Below, one piece after another: positions 16,996 through 26,231 of a DNA stretch of 64,000 nt. Numbering within the stretch: position 1 is the stretch's first letter; the number at the start of each line of letters is the position of its first letter. The translations under genes and the position numbers were made by a program. A model generated the notes under the pieces. It ran no database searches and was not told the origin of the DNA. It saw only the letters and a program-made list of their open reading frames with translations. The DNA is taken from the NCBI GenBank assembly GCA_023386965.1, contig JAEWIR010000039.1, positions 1 to 64,000 of the forward strand. The letters run 5' to 3'. This DNA comes from Bacteroidota bacterium. GTDB taxonomy: Bacteria > Bacteroidota > Bacteroidia > Flavobacteriales > Weeksellaceae.

Positions 16996-17042
16996 ATGAG
17001 CACTGCAAAAGATCTAATGTTAGAGACAAAAATTAATTAATA

Positions 17043-17447
17043 ATGAATAGTAAATATCCATTAATTATAATTTTGATAGTTATAGCAGTAATTTTATATG
17101 GGTATTTTAATGCTAATAAAAATAAAGCAAAGCTTTTGAATAATTATAAATTTACAGTAGCAAGGATAACCACGGATTGGCATTATAAGAATGATAATGG
17201 AATTGGTGTGGACTACGAGTATGATGTTAACAAAAAGAAATATAGTTCGACAGTTAATGTAGATGTTAAAAATAACGAAACATATTTACTTATATATGAT
17301 TCCTTGAATCCAAGAAGTTGTCTTGTTTTGGAAATGTATCCCATATATGATTCAATAGAACCTCCTAAAAACGGCTGGAAATATGAGGAAGTACCTATAA
17401 GAGTAGATACACTGAGAATTAAGGAACATATTAATAAATATAAGTAG
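17043..17447 (+). CDS. Small membrane-anchored protein, possible orphan immunity protein
   Basis: The 134-residue protein has one N-terminal membrane segment (YPLIIILIVIAVILYGYF) and a soluble beta-rich part (RITTDWHYKNDNGIGVDYEYDVN, ETYLLIYDSLNPRSCLV). The pattern resembles small DUF3592-like proteins, but I cannot assign it firmly. A short open tail (STAKDLMLETKIN, ending at 17040) precedes it by 2 nt and looks like the end of a toxin cut off by the palindromic element. This repeats the tip-tail/immunity order seen at 12635, 15647 and 16244. Function is inferred from context. Confidence 0.5.
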   Translation: MNSKYPLIIILIVIAVILYGYFNANKNKAKLLNNYKFTVARITTDWHYKNDNGIGVDYEYDVNKKKYSSTVNVDVKNNETYLLIYDSLNPRSCLVLEMYPIYDSIEPPKNGWKYEEVPIRVDTLRIKEHINKYK

Positions 17448-17493
17448 GATAAATCGGAGACAGTATACGTTAGCATAATTGTATAGTCACAGC

Positions 17494-17548
17494 ACCCCGC
17501 TACCGCGCGATATCTTTGCTTGACTAAAATAGAAACCCAAAATTATTA
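17494..17548. repeat. Fragment of the small palindromic element family
   Basis: The stretch CCCCGCTACCGCGC followed by a CTTTGCTTGAC region and CAAAATTATT resembles the internal part of the two elements at 12243 and 16705 (CCGCTGCCGCGC, GATTTGACC, CAAAAATTATT). It lacks the end hairpins, so it is a decayed relic at best. Confidence 0.35.
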
Positions 17549-17607
17549 AAAATCAATCCTTTCGGATCTGCTGGAAACAGGTAGGCAAACTTGCTCCATC
17601 GGCCGTG

Positions 17608-18810
17608 TCACCCTCTGTTAAATATTTTTTGTTTTCCAACCTTTGCGGCGCTCAGATTCTTAGCGAAAAATTCTTTTAGCTGCTCTGCGGCCTGAATCAG
17701 TGTCTCATCCTTCTTGGCAAAACAAAACCGTAACTGTCCTGTGTCCCTGCCGTCATGATAAAAAGCTGAATAGGGAACACACGCTACCTTGGCCTCGCGG
17801 ATCAGCAATTCGGCAAACTCGCGGTCGCTATAGGGAAATGTCTGCCGACAAAAACTTACGGTCTGGAAATAACCTCCCCCGGCTTTATGACTGATTTCCA
17901 AAGGTAAACCTTCAAGCAGTTCACAAAAGAGATCGCGTTTGGCCTGGAAAAATGATTTGTTACAATCAACATCAAAAACTTGGAGGAAATTCCCCAGCGC
18001 AAACTGCGCGTGGGCATTCACAGTGAACGTAAGGTATTGGTGAATCTTTCTGAAGGCCCTGGTGTACTCAGGCGGCGCGATGATATAACTGGCTTTCCAG
18101 CCGGAAATATGAAACATTTTCTCAAAGGAATAGATGCAGAAGCACCGCTTCGAAATTTCAGGATGGTGCCAGGCACTCCGGAATTCGTGACGGTCATAGC
18201 AGAGCAGGTCATATACTTCATCAGAAATAACGATGATATCCGTATCCTTAATGAGTTCCCAAAGGCATTCCCAGTCTGTCCGGTCCCAAACCTTACCAGT
18301 GGGATTATTTGGTGAATTGACGATGATTGCTTTTGTCCGGGGCGTTATCGCCTCTTTAATAGTTTCCCACGGAATTTCTGGACCCGGCATCTGTACAAAA
18401 ACAGGTTGGGAGCGCCGGATTTCCACCGCGGGAACGTAAGTATTATAGCAGGGTTCCAGGATAATGACCTCATCACCGGGTTCCAGGAAGCTGGCGAAGG
18501 CCACATACATGCCATAGGTGGCTCCGGGAACCAGCGTAATTTCATCTGCCTTCACCTCTAAAGGTTTTGGCCTGTTCAGGTTGAACCGGATCAGATTTTC
18601 CTGCATGACGGGCAGTACACAGACCGAAGCATAGGTGTTCATGTCATGGTGTATGGCCTCCTGCAGAAAAGCAGTCAGCCTGCTGTCCGGAGCATAATCG
18701 GGTGAACCCTGTGCCAGGTTAATGGCTCCGTATTCTTCGGCTTTTTTTGCGAGTTCGCAAAAAATATTAAGATCATCGCCCGAATGCCGGTCCTTAAAAT
18801 GAATTGCCAC
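17608..18810 (-). CDS. Class I aminotransferase (methionine/kynurenine-type)
   Basis: The 400-residue PLP enzyme has fold type I signatures: NLAQGSPDY near the N-terminus, the cofactor region PGATYGMYVAF, the substrate-binding NSPNNPTGKVW, the Asp/Tyr motif VISDEVYDLL and the Schiff-base lysine in SFEKMFHISGWK. The overall pattern matches the YbdL/KAT subgroup, which uses methionine, aromatic residues or kynurenine as amino donors. Which one is used here cannot be decided. It sits alone, convergent with the Rhs scrapyard. Confidence 0.88.
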   Translation of the reverse strand: MAIHFKDRHSGDDLNIFCELAKKAEEYGAINLAQGSPDYAPDSRLTAFLQEAIHHDMNTYASVCVLPVMQENLIRFNLNRPKPLEVKADEITLVPGATYGMYVAFASFLEPGDEVIILEPCYNTYVPAVEIRRSQPVFVQMPGPEIPWETIKEAITPRTKAIIVNSPNNPTGKVWDRTDWECLWELIKDTDIIVISDEVYDLLCYDRHEFRSAWHHPEISKRCFCIYSFEKMFHISGWKASYIIAPPEYTRAFRKIHQYLTFTVNAHAQFALGNFLQVFDVDCNKSFFQAKRDLFCELLEGLPLEISHKAGGGYFQTVSFCRQTFPYSDREFAELLIREAKVACVPYSAFYHDGRDTGQLRFCFAKKDETLIQAAEQLKEFFAKNLSAAKVGKQKIFNRG

Positions 18811-18965
18811 GGTAAATTTTTATCATATTACTTATAAAAGTAGTCAAAATTCTTCACCGGAATGATTAATAGTTACCTTAATCATCTGAAATTCAGTAAA
18901 TAAGTTATGCAGCGCATCTTATCTGTTTTGCGGGAATTTTTTATCTTTAAAAAAAATTAAAGACA

Positions 18966-19970
18966 ATGAACAAGGCTTTCACGGCAATTCTAACAGCTTT
19001 TGTGCTTTCCTCCTGCGCAACGGCGAACCTTACCTATGAAGGACGCGCCTTCAGGACCAGTTCGGAAACGATTACTGAGGCGGATCTTAAAAGACATCTT
19101 TATATTATTGCGTCCAACGAAATGGAGGGGCGGGAAACAGGCTCCGAAGGTCAAAAGAAAGCCGGACGGTATATGATTGCAGAATACCGCAAAATGGGTG
19201 TCGCGCATCCGGAGGTGCTGACAGATTATTATCAGAAAGTTCCTAAGGAGGCACTGAACAGCCGGCGCAGCAAACTGAATGATTCCGAAAACATCCTGGC
19301 ATTTATAAAAGGCAGTGAAAAGCCTGAGGAGATCATCGTAATCTCTGCGCACTATGACCATGTAGGCATGAAGAACGGGCAGATTTACAACGGAGCCGAT
19401 GACGACGGCACCGGTACGGTGGCTTTGATGGAAATTGCGGAAGCATTTAAAAAAGCGCAGAAAATGGGTAAATCGCCTAAACGTTCTGTCCTTTTCCTGC
19501 ATGTTACAGGCGAGGAACATGGTTTGCTGGGCTCAAAATACTATGCCGATAATCCGGTGTATCCTCTTGCGAATACGGTAGTGAACCTCAACATTGATAT
19601 GATTGGCCGCAGCGATGCCGAAAATGAAGGTAAGGATTATGTGTATGTGATCGGTTCAGAAATGCTGTCGAGCGAACTGAAGGTGATTAACGAGGCTGCC
19701 AACAATGCTACGCAGAAACTTGAACTCAACTATAAATATGACGATCCTAACGATCCGCAGCGCCTTTATTACAGGTCGGATCACTATAATTTTGCCAAAA
19801 ACGGCATTCCGGTAGCCTTTTTCTTTGACGGTATTCATGCCGATTATCACCAACCCACGGACGATCCCGAAAAGATTGATTACAGGCTGCTGCGCAAACG
19901 AACGCAGCTCGTGTATGCGACGGCCTGGGAACTGGCCAACCGCGACGCCAGGATTGTGGTGGATAAATAA
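18966..19970 (+). CDS. M28 family zinc aminopeptidase, lipoprotein
   Basis: The 334-residue protein begins with a lipoprotein signal (TAFVLSSC, lipid-accepting Cys at residue 17), so it should sit in an outer or inner membrane leaflet. The M28 zinc ligands are visible in order: ISAHYDHVG (His, Asp), GADDDGTGTVALME (Asp), HVTGEEHGLLGS (catalytic Glu pair), NLNIDMIGRSD (Asp) and HADYHQPTDDPEKID (His). The family removes N-terminal residues from peptides, consistent with nutrient peptide use. A terminator hairpin follows. Confidence 0.92.
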   Translation: MNKAFTAILTAFVLSSCATANLTYEGRAFRTSSETITEADLKRHLYIIASNEMEGRETGSEGQKKAGRYMIAEYRKMGVAHPEVLTDYYQKVPKEALNSRRSKLNDSENILAFIKGSEKPEEIIVISAHYDHVGMKNGQIYNGADDDGTGTVALMEIAEAFKKAQKMGKSPKRSVLFLHVTGEEHGLLGSKYYADNPVYPLANTVVNLNIDMIGRSDAENEGKDYVYVIGSEMLSSELKVINEAANNATQKLELNYKYDDPNDPQRLYYRSDHYNFAKNGIPVAFFFDGIHADYHQPTDDPEKIDYRLLRKRTQLVYATAWELANRDARIVVDK

Positions 19971-19995
19971 GAAGCTTACATATCTTTCAAACAAA

Positions 19996-20031
19996 GAAGC
20001 CGTTTCAATTGCTGAAACGGCTTCTGCTTTT
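19996..20031 (+). terminator. Rho-independent terminator after the M28 peptidase gene
   Basis: A 12-bp stem (GAAGCCGTTTCA / TGAAACGGCTTC) with a 5-nt loop is followed by TGCTTTT. The stem is long and perfect. It overlaps the space directly downstream of the minus-strand tRNA gene, so it may end both transcripts. Confidence 0.82.
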
Positions 20032-20033
20032 AG

Positions 20034-20105
20034 TAGCCTCACCAGGAATCGAACCTGGATCTAAAGTTTAGGAAACTTCTATTCTATCCGTTGAACTATG
20101 AGGCC
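20034..20105 (-). tRNA. tRNA-Arg (anticodon CCU)
   Basis: A 72-nt cloverleaf can be drawn on the minus strand. The acceptor stem is GGCCTCA/TGAGGCT with discriminator A. The D stem is GTTC/GAAT, the anticodon stem GAAGT/ACTTT around loop TTCCTAA (anticodon CCT, reading AGG), and the T arm CCAGG-TTCGATT-CCTGG. CCA is not encoded. A TAAATTTG element lies 11 nt upstream. Confidence 0.95.
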
Positions 20106-20115
20106 CTGAGGTGCG

Positions 20116-20123
20116 CAAATTTA
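20116..20123 (-). promoter_or_regulatory. Bacteroidota -7 element TAAATTTG for tRNA-Arg
   Basis: Read on the minus strand, the octamer fits TAnnTTTG and lies 10 nt before the first tRNA base. A clear TTG at -33 was not seen. Confidence 0.55.
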
Positions 20124-20459
20124 CAAAAGTTTTGAAAAAGCAGGCGCCATTCCCGGTTAAATTTTGTGACTAAACATTGTGCAACCTTCTAACCAAATAG
20201 AAGAATCCGCTCTTTAGGAACGGATTCAGCAGATAAAGACATCTCATTTTTTAATTAGACAAAAAAAAAGAGAAGCCGACGGTGCTTCTCTCAAATATAT
20301 TAAGTTTTAATAGTTTCAACCCAGTATGTGCTGTTTGACCTCATTGTCTTTAATTTCCTGTAAATGTAAGATTTAAATCAATACGGAAGATGAACCAAAT
20401 GTTAAAATTCACATGTTACTAACAATTTTTTGTAGATAACTATGGATTTCGAACAGGCA
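20124..20459. other. Intergenic stretch between tRNA-Arg and the CPBP gene
   Basis: It holds a 7-bp hairpin without a U-tract at 20203-20227 (GAATCCG/CGGATTC) and the terminator at 20261-20291. Apart from a 14-codon minus-strand frame just before that terminator (start at about 20345), which I do not count as a gene, nothing else was seen. Confidence 0.45.
20261..20291 (-). terminator. Rho-independent terminator downstream of uvrA-CPBP
   Basis: On the minus strand an 8-bp stem (AGAGAAGC/GCTTCTCT) with a 7-nt loop is followed by eight or more Us. It lies about 170 nt after the CPBP stop and is the first terminator for that operon. Confidence 0.85.
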
Positions 20460-21362
20460 TTATTTTTCTGAAATTTCAAATTCCTCCTTAAGCAGCTTAA
20501 TCAGTTCCTGTTCTGTCAGACCTTTTTCAGATTTGAAATAAAAATGCACAAGTTCATCTTCTGAAACTTTATATCCTTTTCCAATAGTCAGATCCACAAT
20601 ATCCTGCAAATCTCTGTTGGTAGCTTCAATCATATAAATTTTATCTTCCAGTCTTTTATGAGTTATTATCCAGGCGTTATTTTCCAAACAAAAAAGTCCC
20701 TCTACCCGCAATTCATAGTTGGCGGTCTTGATATTGATGAGTTCAGTGTTCTGGTATGCAAGATAAGGTACAGTGATCAGAACAAAATTGAAAAATGTGT
20801 GAAAAAGGATGGCCCACAAAAATCCAAGCCGAAGACGGATATATCCCAGAAAGAGGCCTGTGACCGACTGCGAAAGTATAAGTAGAGGCAGCAGCAATAT
20901 AAACAGCCAGTTCCATTCATTTTCAAAATTTAATGAATGGATCAAGCCGAACAAAACAGCAACCAGATAGAAAATGATCTTAAAATTCCTTTGCCAGAAA
21001 GAAGAAAACAAAGGTCGGCCCACAATTTTATCGGCCAGCCGCACCAAATAGTTCCTTTCCGGTTTCAGCGGAAACCTGAAGACAAATTCTTCCCAAAGAG
21101 GTGCAGCAATCGTTGCGAGAAAAAGCAGCCACCAAATTGTTTGTGGCCGCAGCTTTCCCTTATGTTCGATGTCAATCAGATAATAATCAACCAGACTGAC
21201 CACCGGTATTATTACTGATACGTTAATTAGAATCGCAGCAAAAAACAGCACCGTGAAGATCCTGTATCTATCGTGTGCAGATATCCTGTCAGAAAAGCGG
21301 TCCCTGGGACTTTTTAAAAACTGTAAAAAATCCTTAATTGTTTTGGTTATATCGTTGATCAT
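20460..21362 (-). CDS. CPBP family intramembrane glutamic protease
   Basis: The 300-residue protein has about six to seven membrane helices. The three CPBP (ABI) motifs are present: EEFVFR (motif 1, about residues 91-96), FGLIHS (motif 2, about 158) and FHTFFN (motif 3, about 207-212). The family includes Rce1-like proteases and bacteriocin self-immunity proteins. A ~90-residue soluble C-terminal tail (VEGLFCLENN..., RDLQDIVDLTIGKGY) follows the membrane part. The gene starts 1 nt after the uvrA stop, so it is co-transcribed with uvrA; no functional reason is known. Confidence 0.87.
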   Translation of the reverse strand: MINDITKTIKDFLQFLKSPRDRFSDRISAHDRYRIFTVLFFAAILINVSVIIPVVSLVDYYLIDIEHKGKLRPQTIWWLLFLATIAAPLWEEFVFRFPLKPERNYLVRLADKIVGRPLFSSFWQRNFKIIFYLVAVLFGLIHSLNFENEWNWLFILLLPLLILSQSVTGLFLGYIRLRLGFLWAILFHTFFNFVLITVPYLAYQNTELINIKTANYELRVEGLFCLENNAWIITHKRLEDKIYMIEATNRDLQDIVDLTIGKGYKVSEDELVHFYFKSEKGLTEQELIKLLKEEFEISEK

Positions 21363-21363
21363 T

Positions 21364-24150
21364 TTACAGTTTTTCCTTCAGAAACCTTGCGGTATGCGAC
21401 TTCTTATCTTTTACAAGGTCTTCCGGGGTGCCGGAAAAAACAACTTCACCTCCATGCTTGCCCGCATCCGGACCGATGTCAATGATATAATCTGCCGATT
21501 TAATGATATCCGGTTGGTGCTCAATGACAATCACCGAATGTCCCAATTCAATTAACGCCTGCAGCGAAACCAAAAGTTTATTGATGTCATGGAAATGCAG
21601 TCCTGTGGAGGGTTCATCGAAAATAAAGAGGGTCTTGTCGGTCGTAAAGCCTTTCACCAGGAACGAAGCCAGTTTAATACGCTGCGCCTCACCACCGGAG
21701 AGGGTAGAGGAGCTCTGTCCCAACTGAAGATAGCCCAAACCTACGTCCTGAAGCGGCTGTATCTTGGTGACGATCTTTGTTTCCTTGTTTTCGCTAAAGA
21801 ATTCCAGGGCCTCATCCACAGTCATATGCAGGATATCTGAGATGTTCTTGTCGTCAAACTTCACTTCAAGGATCTCACTGCGGAAACGGGTACCATTACA
21901 GCTTTCACAAACCAACTCAATATCGGCCATAAACTGCATGGATACATTAATGACCCCTTCACCTTTACACTCCTCGCAGCGGCCGCCGTCCACATTAAAC
22001 GAAAAATGCTTTGCCTTATAACCCATCATTTTGGAAAGCTTCTGCTTCGTGAAAAGTTCACGGATGTCGTCATAAGCTTTCAGATAGGTCACCGGATTGG
22101 AGCGGGACGATTTACCGATGGGATTTTGGTCAATAAGTTCAATGTTCTTTACCAGCTTTTTGGGAAACTCCACGCTGTCGTAGTCGCCCTTCTTTCCGCC
22201 CATGCCCAACTGGATCTGGATCTCATTGGTCAGGATTTCCTTCATCAGAGTCGATTTTCCTGATCCTGAAACGCCCGAAACGACCACCAGACTCTCCAGC
22301 GGGACACTCACATCAATATTTTTCAGGTTGTTTTCCCGTGCGCCTTTTATCTCAATGAATTCTTTGGCCTTACGGCGTTTAGCGGGTGTTTTAATCTCCA
22401 GCTTGCCGGTAAGGTATTGCGCGGTAAGCGAATCCGATGTCTGCAGTTCGTCATAATGACCCGCAAAAACCAACTCACCGCCCAGATAACCTGCCTCGGG
22501 ACCGATATCAATGATATAGTCTGCAGCCCGCATCACATCTTCGTCATGCTCCACTACGATCACGGTATTTCCAAGGTCCCTCAGATTTTTAAGCACGCCA
22601 ATCAGATTTTCAGTGTCCTTACTGTGCAAACCGATGGAGGGCTCATCCAGGATATAGATGGATCCCACCAGTGAACTGCCCAGACTGGTGGCCAGGTTAA
22701 TACGCTGGCTCTCACCACCCGAGAGGGTGTTGGAGGTCCGGTTCAGTGTAAGATAGCCCAATCCTACTTTATCCAGGAACTCCAGACGGGTGGTAATTTC
22801 GTACAGCAGCCTTTTTGCGATTTCCGCATCGTGCGGACTTAAATCGAGTGATTTTACCAGAGGAAGCAGTTCGTTCAGCGGCAGTTCAATCATTTCCTGT
22901 ATATTGTGACCGTCAACCTTAACCCACTGGGTTTCCTCACGAAGCCTGAGGCCTTCACAGGTGGGGCAAAGTGTTTTTCCGCGGTACCTGGAGAGCATCA
23001 CGCGGTACTGTATTTTGTAAAGGTTGCCTTCCACCATTGCAAAGAAGGCGTTGATGGAAGGGAAATTGGCCGAGCCGTCGCCTTTCCAGAGCAAATTGCG
23101 CTGTTCTTTAGTCAGCTGATGATAAGGTTTATGAATAGGAAACTCGCCGCCCACCCATTTTATGAAGGATTTCTTCCATTCGCCCATGCTTTCACCTTTC
23201 CAGGCTGCTACAGCGTCTTCAAAAACCGACAGGTTCTTGTTGGGGATCACAAGGTCTTCATCAATGCCGATTACTTTGCCGTAGCCCTCACACTGCGGAC
23301 AGGCACCGTAGGGATTGTTGAAACTGAAGAAATGGACATTGGGTTCCATAAACTCCATTCCGTCCAGCTCAAACTTATTGGAGAAGTCGTATACCTCGCC
23401 GGAATCAATATTTTTAAGTGAGCAGTAGCCGTGTCCTTCGTAAAAGGCCATCTGTATGGAGTCGGCAAGTCTCTGCAGGAAATGTTCGTCTTCCTCATAC
23501 ACAAACCGGTCGATCACCAGATGGATTTCCATGTCTTTCTCGGGCGTAAAGCCGAAACTCTCCAGATCCTCAATACCTGCAACATTGCCGTTTACTTCAA
23601 GCCTTGTAAAACCCGTTACTTTCAGGGAGTTCAGGGTTTGCGTAAATGTGTCCGGGCTGAACTGCAGTGGTGCCCGAAGCAGGAAGGCGGTACCGTGGGC
23701 CTCTTTAATAAAGTTAATGACGTCCGTTACACTGTCTTTGCGCACTTCCCGGCCCGAAACCGGCGAGAAAGTATGTCCTATCCTGGCAAAGAGCAGTTTG
23801 ATATAGTCATAGATTTCGGTTGATGTCCCTACTGTTGAACGCGGATTGGAGGAGATGACCTTCTGTTGAATGGCAATGGAAGGTGCCAGCCCTTTAATGC
23901 TGTCTATCTTGGGTTTCTCCAGTTTGCCGAGGAACTGTCGGGCGTAGGAGCTCAGGCTTTCTACATAACGGCGCTGGCCTTCGGCATAGATGGTGTCAAA
24001 AGCCAGGGAAGATTTCCCGCTGCCCGAAACACCGGTAATGACTACAAGTTTGTTTTTCGGAATGCGTACATCAATATGTTTCAGATTATTGAGATGTGCA
24101 TTCTTAACAAAAATCTCTTTCTTAATATCTATATTTTCGGCTGTATCCAT
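21364..24150 (-). CDS. uvrA: Excinuclease ABC subunit A
   Basis: The 928-residue protein is the damage-scanning ATPase of nucleotide excision repair and loads UvrB on DNA. It has two ABC cassettes: the first Walker A is GVSGSGKSS and its signature LSGGESQRINLA; the second Walker A is GVSGSGKST and its signature LSGGEAQRIKLA. Zinc modules are visible as CPQC/CPTC in the first half and CEEC...CESC in the second. Length is normal. It leads a two-gene unit with the CPBP protease. A TAATTTTG -7 element read on the minus strand lies 19 nt upstream. Confidence 0.97.
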   Translation of the reverse strand: MDTAENIDIKKEIFVKNAHLNNLKHIDVRIPKNKLVVITGVSGSGKSSLAFDTIYAEGQRRYVESLSSYARQFLGKLEKPKIDSIKGLAPSIAIQQKVISSNPRSTVGTSTEIYDYIKLLFARIGHTFSPVSGREVRKDSVTDVINFIKEAHGTAFLLRAPLQFSPDTFTQTLNSLKVTGFTRLEVNGNVAGIEDLESFGFTPEKDMEIHLVIDRFVYEEDEHFLQRLADSIQMAFYEGHGYCSLKNIDSGEVYDFSNKFELDGMEFMEPNVHFFSFNNPYGACPQCEGYGKVIGIDEDLVIPNKNLSVFEDAVAAWKGESMGEWKKSFIKWVGGEFPIHKPYHQLTKEQRNLLWKGDGSANFPSINAFFAMVEGNLYKIQYRVMLSRYRGKTLCPTCEGLRLREETQWVKVDGHNIQEMIELPLNELLPLVKSLDLSPHDAEIAKRLLYEITTRLEFLDKVGLGYLTLNRTSNTLSGGESQRINLATSLGSSLVGSIYILDEPSIGLHSKDTENLIGVLKNLRDLGNTVIVVEHDEDVMRAADYIIDIGPEAGYLGGELVFAGHYDELQTSDSLTAQYLTGKLEIKTPAKRRKAKEFIEIKGARENNLKNIDVSVPLESLVVVSGVSGSGKSTLMKEILTNEIQIQLGMGGKKGDYDSVEFPKKLVKNIELIDQNPIGKSSRSNPVTYLKAYDDIRELFTKQKLSKMMGYKAKHFSFNVDGGRCEECKGEGVINVSMQFMADIELVCESCNGTRFRSEILEVKFDDKNISDILHMTVDEALEFFSENKETKIVTKIQPLQDVGLGYLQLGQSSSTLSGGEAQRIKLASFLVKGFTTDKTLFIFDEPSTGLHFHDINKLLVSLQALIELGHSVIVIEHQPDIIKSADYIIDIGPDAGKHGGEVVFSGTPEDLVKDKKSHTARFLKEKL

Positions 24151-24168
24151 GTATGAATTTGAGGACTA

Positions 24169-24176
24169 CAAAATTA
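24169..24176 (-). promoter_or_regulatory. Bacteroidota -7 element for uvrA
   Basis: Minus-strand TAATTTTG fits TAnnTTTG and ends 18 nt before the uvrA ATG. No TTG at the ideal -33 position was found. Confidence 0.5.
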
Positions 24177-24323
24177 CACAAAATTTAAGTGTAAACCTTC
24201 CTGACTTTAGGCTGCTGCATTGCAATTCTTACTACCTTTCAGTAATACGTTAGGGTTAATGATGATTCATTTTTATCTTACTCCGCCCACAACGTTTCAT
24301 TCTGCAAAATCAGTCAGCTTTAT

Positions 24324-24331
24324 TATCTTTG
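24324..24331 (+). promoter_or_regulatory. Bacteroidota -7 element for the TonB-dependent receptor
   Basis: TATCTTTG fits TAnnTTTG. The base triplet 19 nt upstream is CTG instead of TTG. The element predicts a leader of about 70 nt, in which no known riboswitch core was recognised. Confidence 0.5.
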
Positions 24332-24407
24332 CCGCTTCAAATTCAGGCGGTTTTAATTGTCGTAAAGAGCCGGATAAAGTGCTTCCTGATAATAATGAGA
24401 TGGTAAG

Positions 24408-26216
24408 ATGAAGTTAAAAATTCTTGGATTGCTGTGTATGGGGTTGTGTGGTCAGTTTAGTGCCCAGACAGCCGAATCTGAAATCAGTGAAGTGTTCATT
24501 CACGGTAAATTTCTGAATCTCCCGGTTCACAAAGTGAGCGAGAACATCACCGTGATCACGAGAGAAGAGATACGCAGTTCCCCGGCCAACAGCGTGGAAG
24601 AAGTCCTTGCGCAGATCACAGGTTTTGATATCAGAAGAAGGGGTGGGAACGGAGTACAGGCCGATATTTCCCTGCGTGGAAGCAGCTTCGAACAGGTTTT
24701 GATCCTGGTGAACGGTGTCCGGATGAATGATTCACAAACGGGTCACAACTCAATGAGTGTTCCATTTGACCTGGCCTCTGTAGAAAGGATAGAAGTTATA
24801 AAAGGTCCCGCGGCCAGAAGGTTCGGGCAGAATGCTTATGCAGGAGTGATCAATATCGTTACCAAACCTGCGGCAAAAGATGCGGCTACCGTCTCTGCCA
24901 GCGGCGGCGATTTTGCTGCTTATTCGCTGGGCCTGGGCGCCCATCTTCAGACAGACCAGGTGGCTCATTTCGTGCAGCTGAATTCCTCAGGTTCTGAAGG
25001 CTACAGGTACAATACAGATTATACCATCAACAATATTTTTTATCAGAATCAATTTCGCGCGGCAAATGTAAATATGCGCTTCCAGGCCGGCATCCAGGAG
25101 AAGAAATTTGGCGCCAACGGTTTTTACGCAACGGCTGCAGCCAAAGACCAGTACGAAGAAACCCAGGCTTCTGTAGTAAGCTTCAGTGCCGACAGGAAAT
25201 GGGACCGCTGGACCTTTAACTCCAATATTTACTGGCGCCGCGGCCAGGATATTTACGAATATGTACGCGGAAAACCTGAACTGTACCGCAATATTCACAT
25301 CGGCAATAATATTGGCGGCGAGATTAACACTACTTTATTTTCGGTATTAGGAACAACAGGGATAGGCGCTGAAATCCGTAAGGAATTTCTGGCCAGCAAC
25401 AACCTGGGCCACCGGGAACGTTTTATAACCCAACTTTTTCTGGAGCATCATTTTTCTTTTTTTGATGACAGGCTGGATGTGTCACCCGGCATTTCATGGT
25501 CGGCTTATGACCGCGAAGGAAATTTTTATTATCCGGGAATCGATGTAGGATTTGACCTTAGCCCCACCCATAAAATATACGGAAACGTGGCCAAAGTTAG
25601 CCGCATTCCTACCTTTACAGACCTTTATTACCTGAGTAAAACAGAATCGGGCAATCCATCACTGCAGCCTGAACATGCTGTTTCGGCGGAAATGGGGTAC
25701 CGCTATCACCGTAAAGGTCTGGAATTGAAAGTCAGCGGATTTCTGCGGGATTCGGACAATTCAATTGACTGGATTAAGGCCGGCGAAAACGATCTCTGGC
25801 GTGCCGAAAACATGGGAAGACTTTATACGCAGGGTATAGAGCTGGAAGCCCGGCAGCAACTTGATTCATTTGTGCAGTCCTGGTCGTTGGGATACACTTT
25901 TCTGGACAACAGGGCAGAACAGCCCGCAAATCTGTGGTCCCGCTATGTGATGGAAAACCTGAAGCATCAGGTAGTAGCCAAAATGGAAAACAGGCTGATA
26001 AAAGGAATGACAGCACAATGGGTATACCGCTATAATGAGCGGGTTTCTACGGGAAGCTACCAACTGATAGACCTAAAACTGAATTACCTTTATAAACATC
26101 TGCATCTTTTCCTGACCATTAACAACCTCACTTCCACGAAGTATACGGAAACCTTTGGTGTACCTATGCCGGGACGGTGGTTTCAGCTGGGATTCAGTTA
26201 CCGGATTGGGTTATAA
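24408..26216 (+). CDS. TonB-dependent outer-membrane receptor
   Basis: The 602-residue protein has a signal peptide (LGLLCMGLCGQFSAQ). A plug domain follows: VITREEIRSSPANSVEEVLAQITGFDIRRRG, then VLILVNGVRMND and VERIEVIKGPAARRFG. The rest is a beta-barrel ending in an aromatic C-terminal strand (FQLGFSYRIGL). The compact size and BtuB/CirA-like plug suggest import of a small chelate such as a siderophore or cobalamin, but the substrate is not set by the sequence. There is no SusD partner next to it, so it is not a SusC-type glycan importer. Confidence 0.92.
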   Translation: MKLKILGLLCMGLCGQFSAQTAESEISEVFIHGKFLNLPVHKVSENITVITREEIRSSPANSVEEVLAQITGFDIRRRGGNGVQADISLRGSSFEQVLILVNGVRMNDSQTGHNSMSVPFDLASVERIEVIKGPAARRFGQNAYAGVINIVTKPAAKDAATVSASGGDFAAYSLGLGAHLQTDQVAHFVQLNSSGSEGYRYNTDYTINNIFYQNQFRAANVNMRFQAGIQEKKFGANGFYATAAAKDQYEETQASVVSFSADRKWDRWTFNSNIYWRRGQDIYEYVRGKPELYRNIHIGNNIGGEINTTLFSVLGTTGIGAEIRKEFLASNNLGHRERFITQLFLEHHFSFFDDRLDVSPGISWSAYDREGNFYYPGIDVGFDLSPTHKIYGNVAKVSRIPTFTDLYYLSKTESGNPSLQPEHAVSAEMGYRYHRKGLELKVSGFLRDSDNSIDWIKAGENDLWRAENMGRLYTQGIELEARQQLDSFVQSWSLGYTFLDNRAEQPANLWSRYVMENLKHQVVAKMENRLIKGMTAQWVYRYNERVSTGSYQLIDLKLNYLYKHLHLFLTINNLTSTKYTETFGVPMPGRWFQLGFSYRIGL

Positions 26217-26231
26217 GCGGCTTTTTTAGAT

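Noticed and set aside
20203..20227. Hairpin GAATCCG/CGGATTC as a terminator
   Set aside because: No U-tract follows on either strand.
20300..20345. 14-codon minus-strand ORF before the terminator downstream of the CPBP gene
   Set aside because: Length is within chance expectation and no clear consensus promoter supports it.
24332..24407. Leader of the TonB receptor gene considered as a cobalamin riboswitch
   Set aside because: The conserved B12-box and core motifs could not be found; only a -7 element and an unstructured leader are visible.
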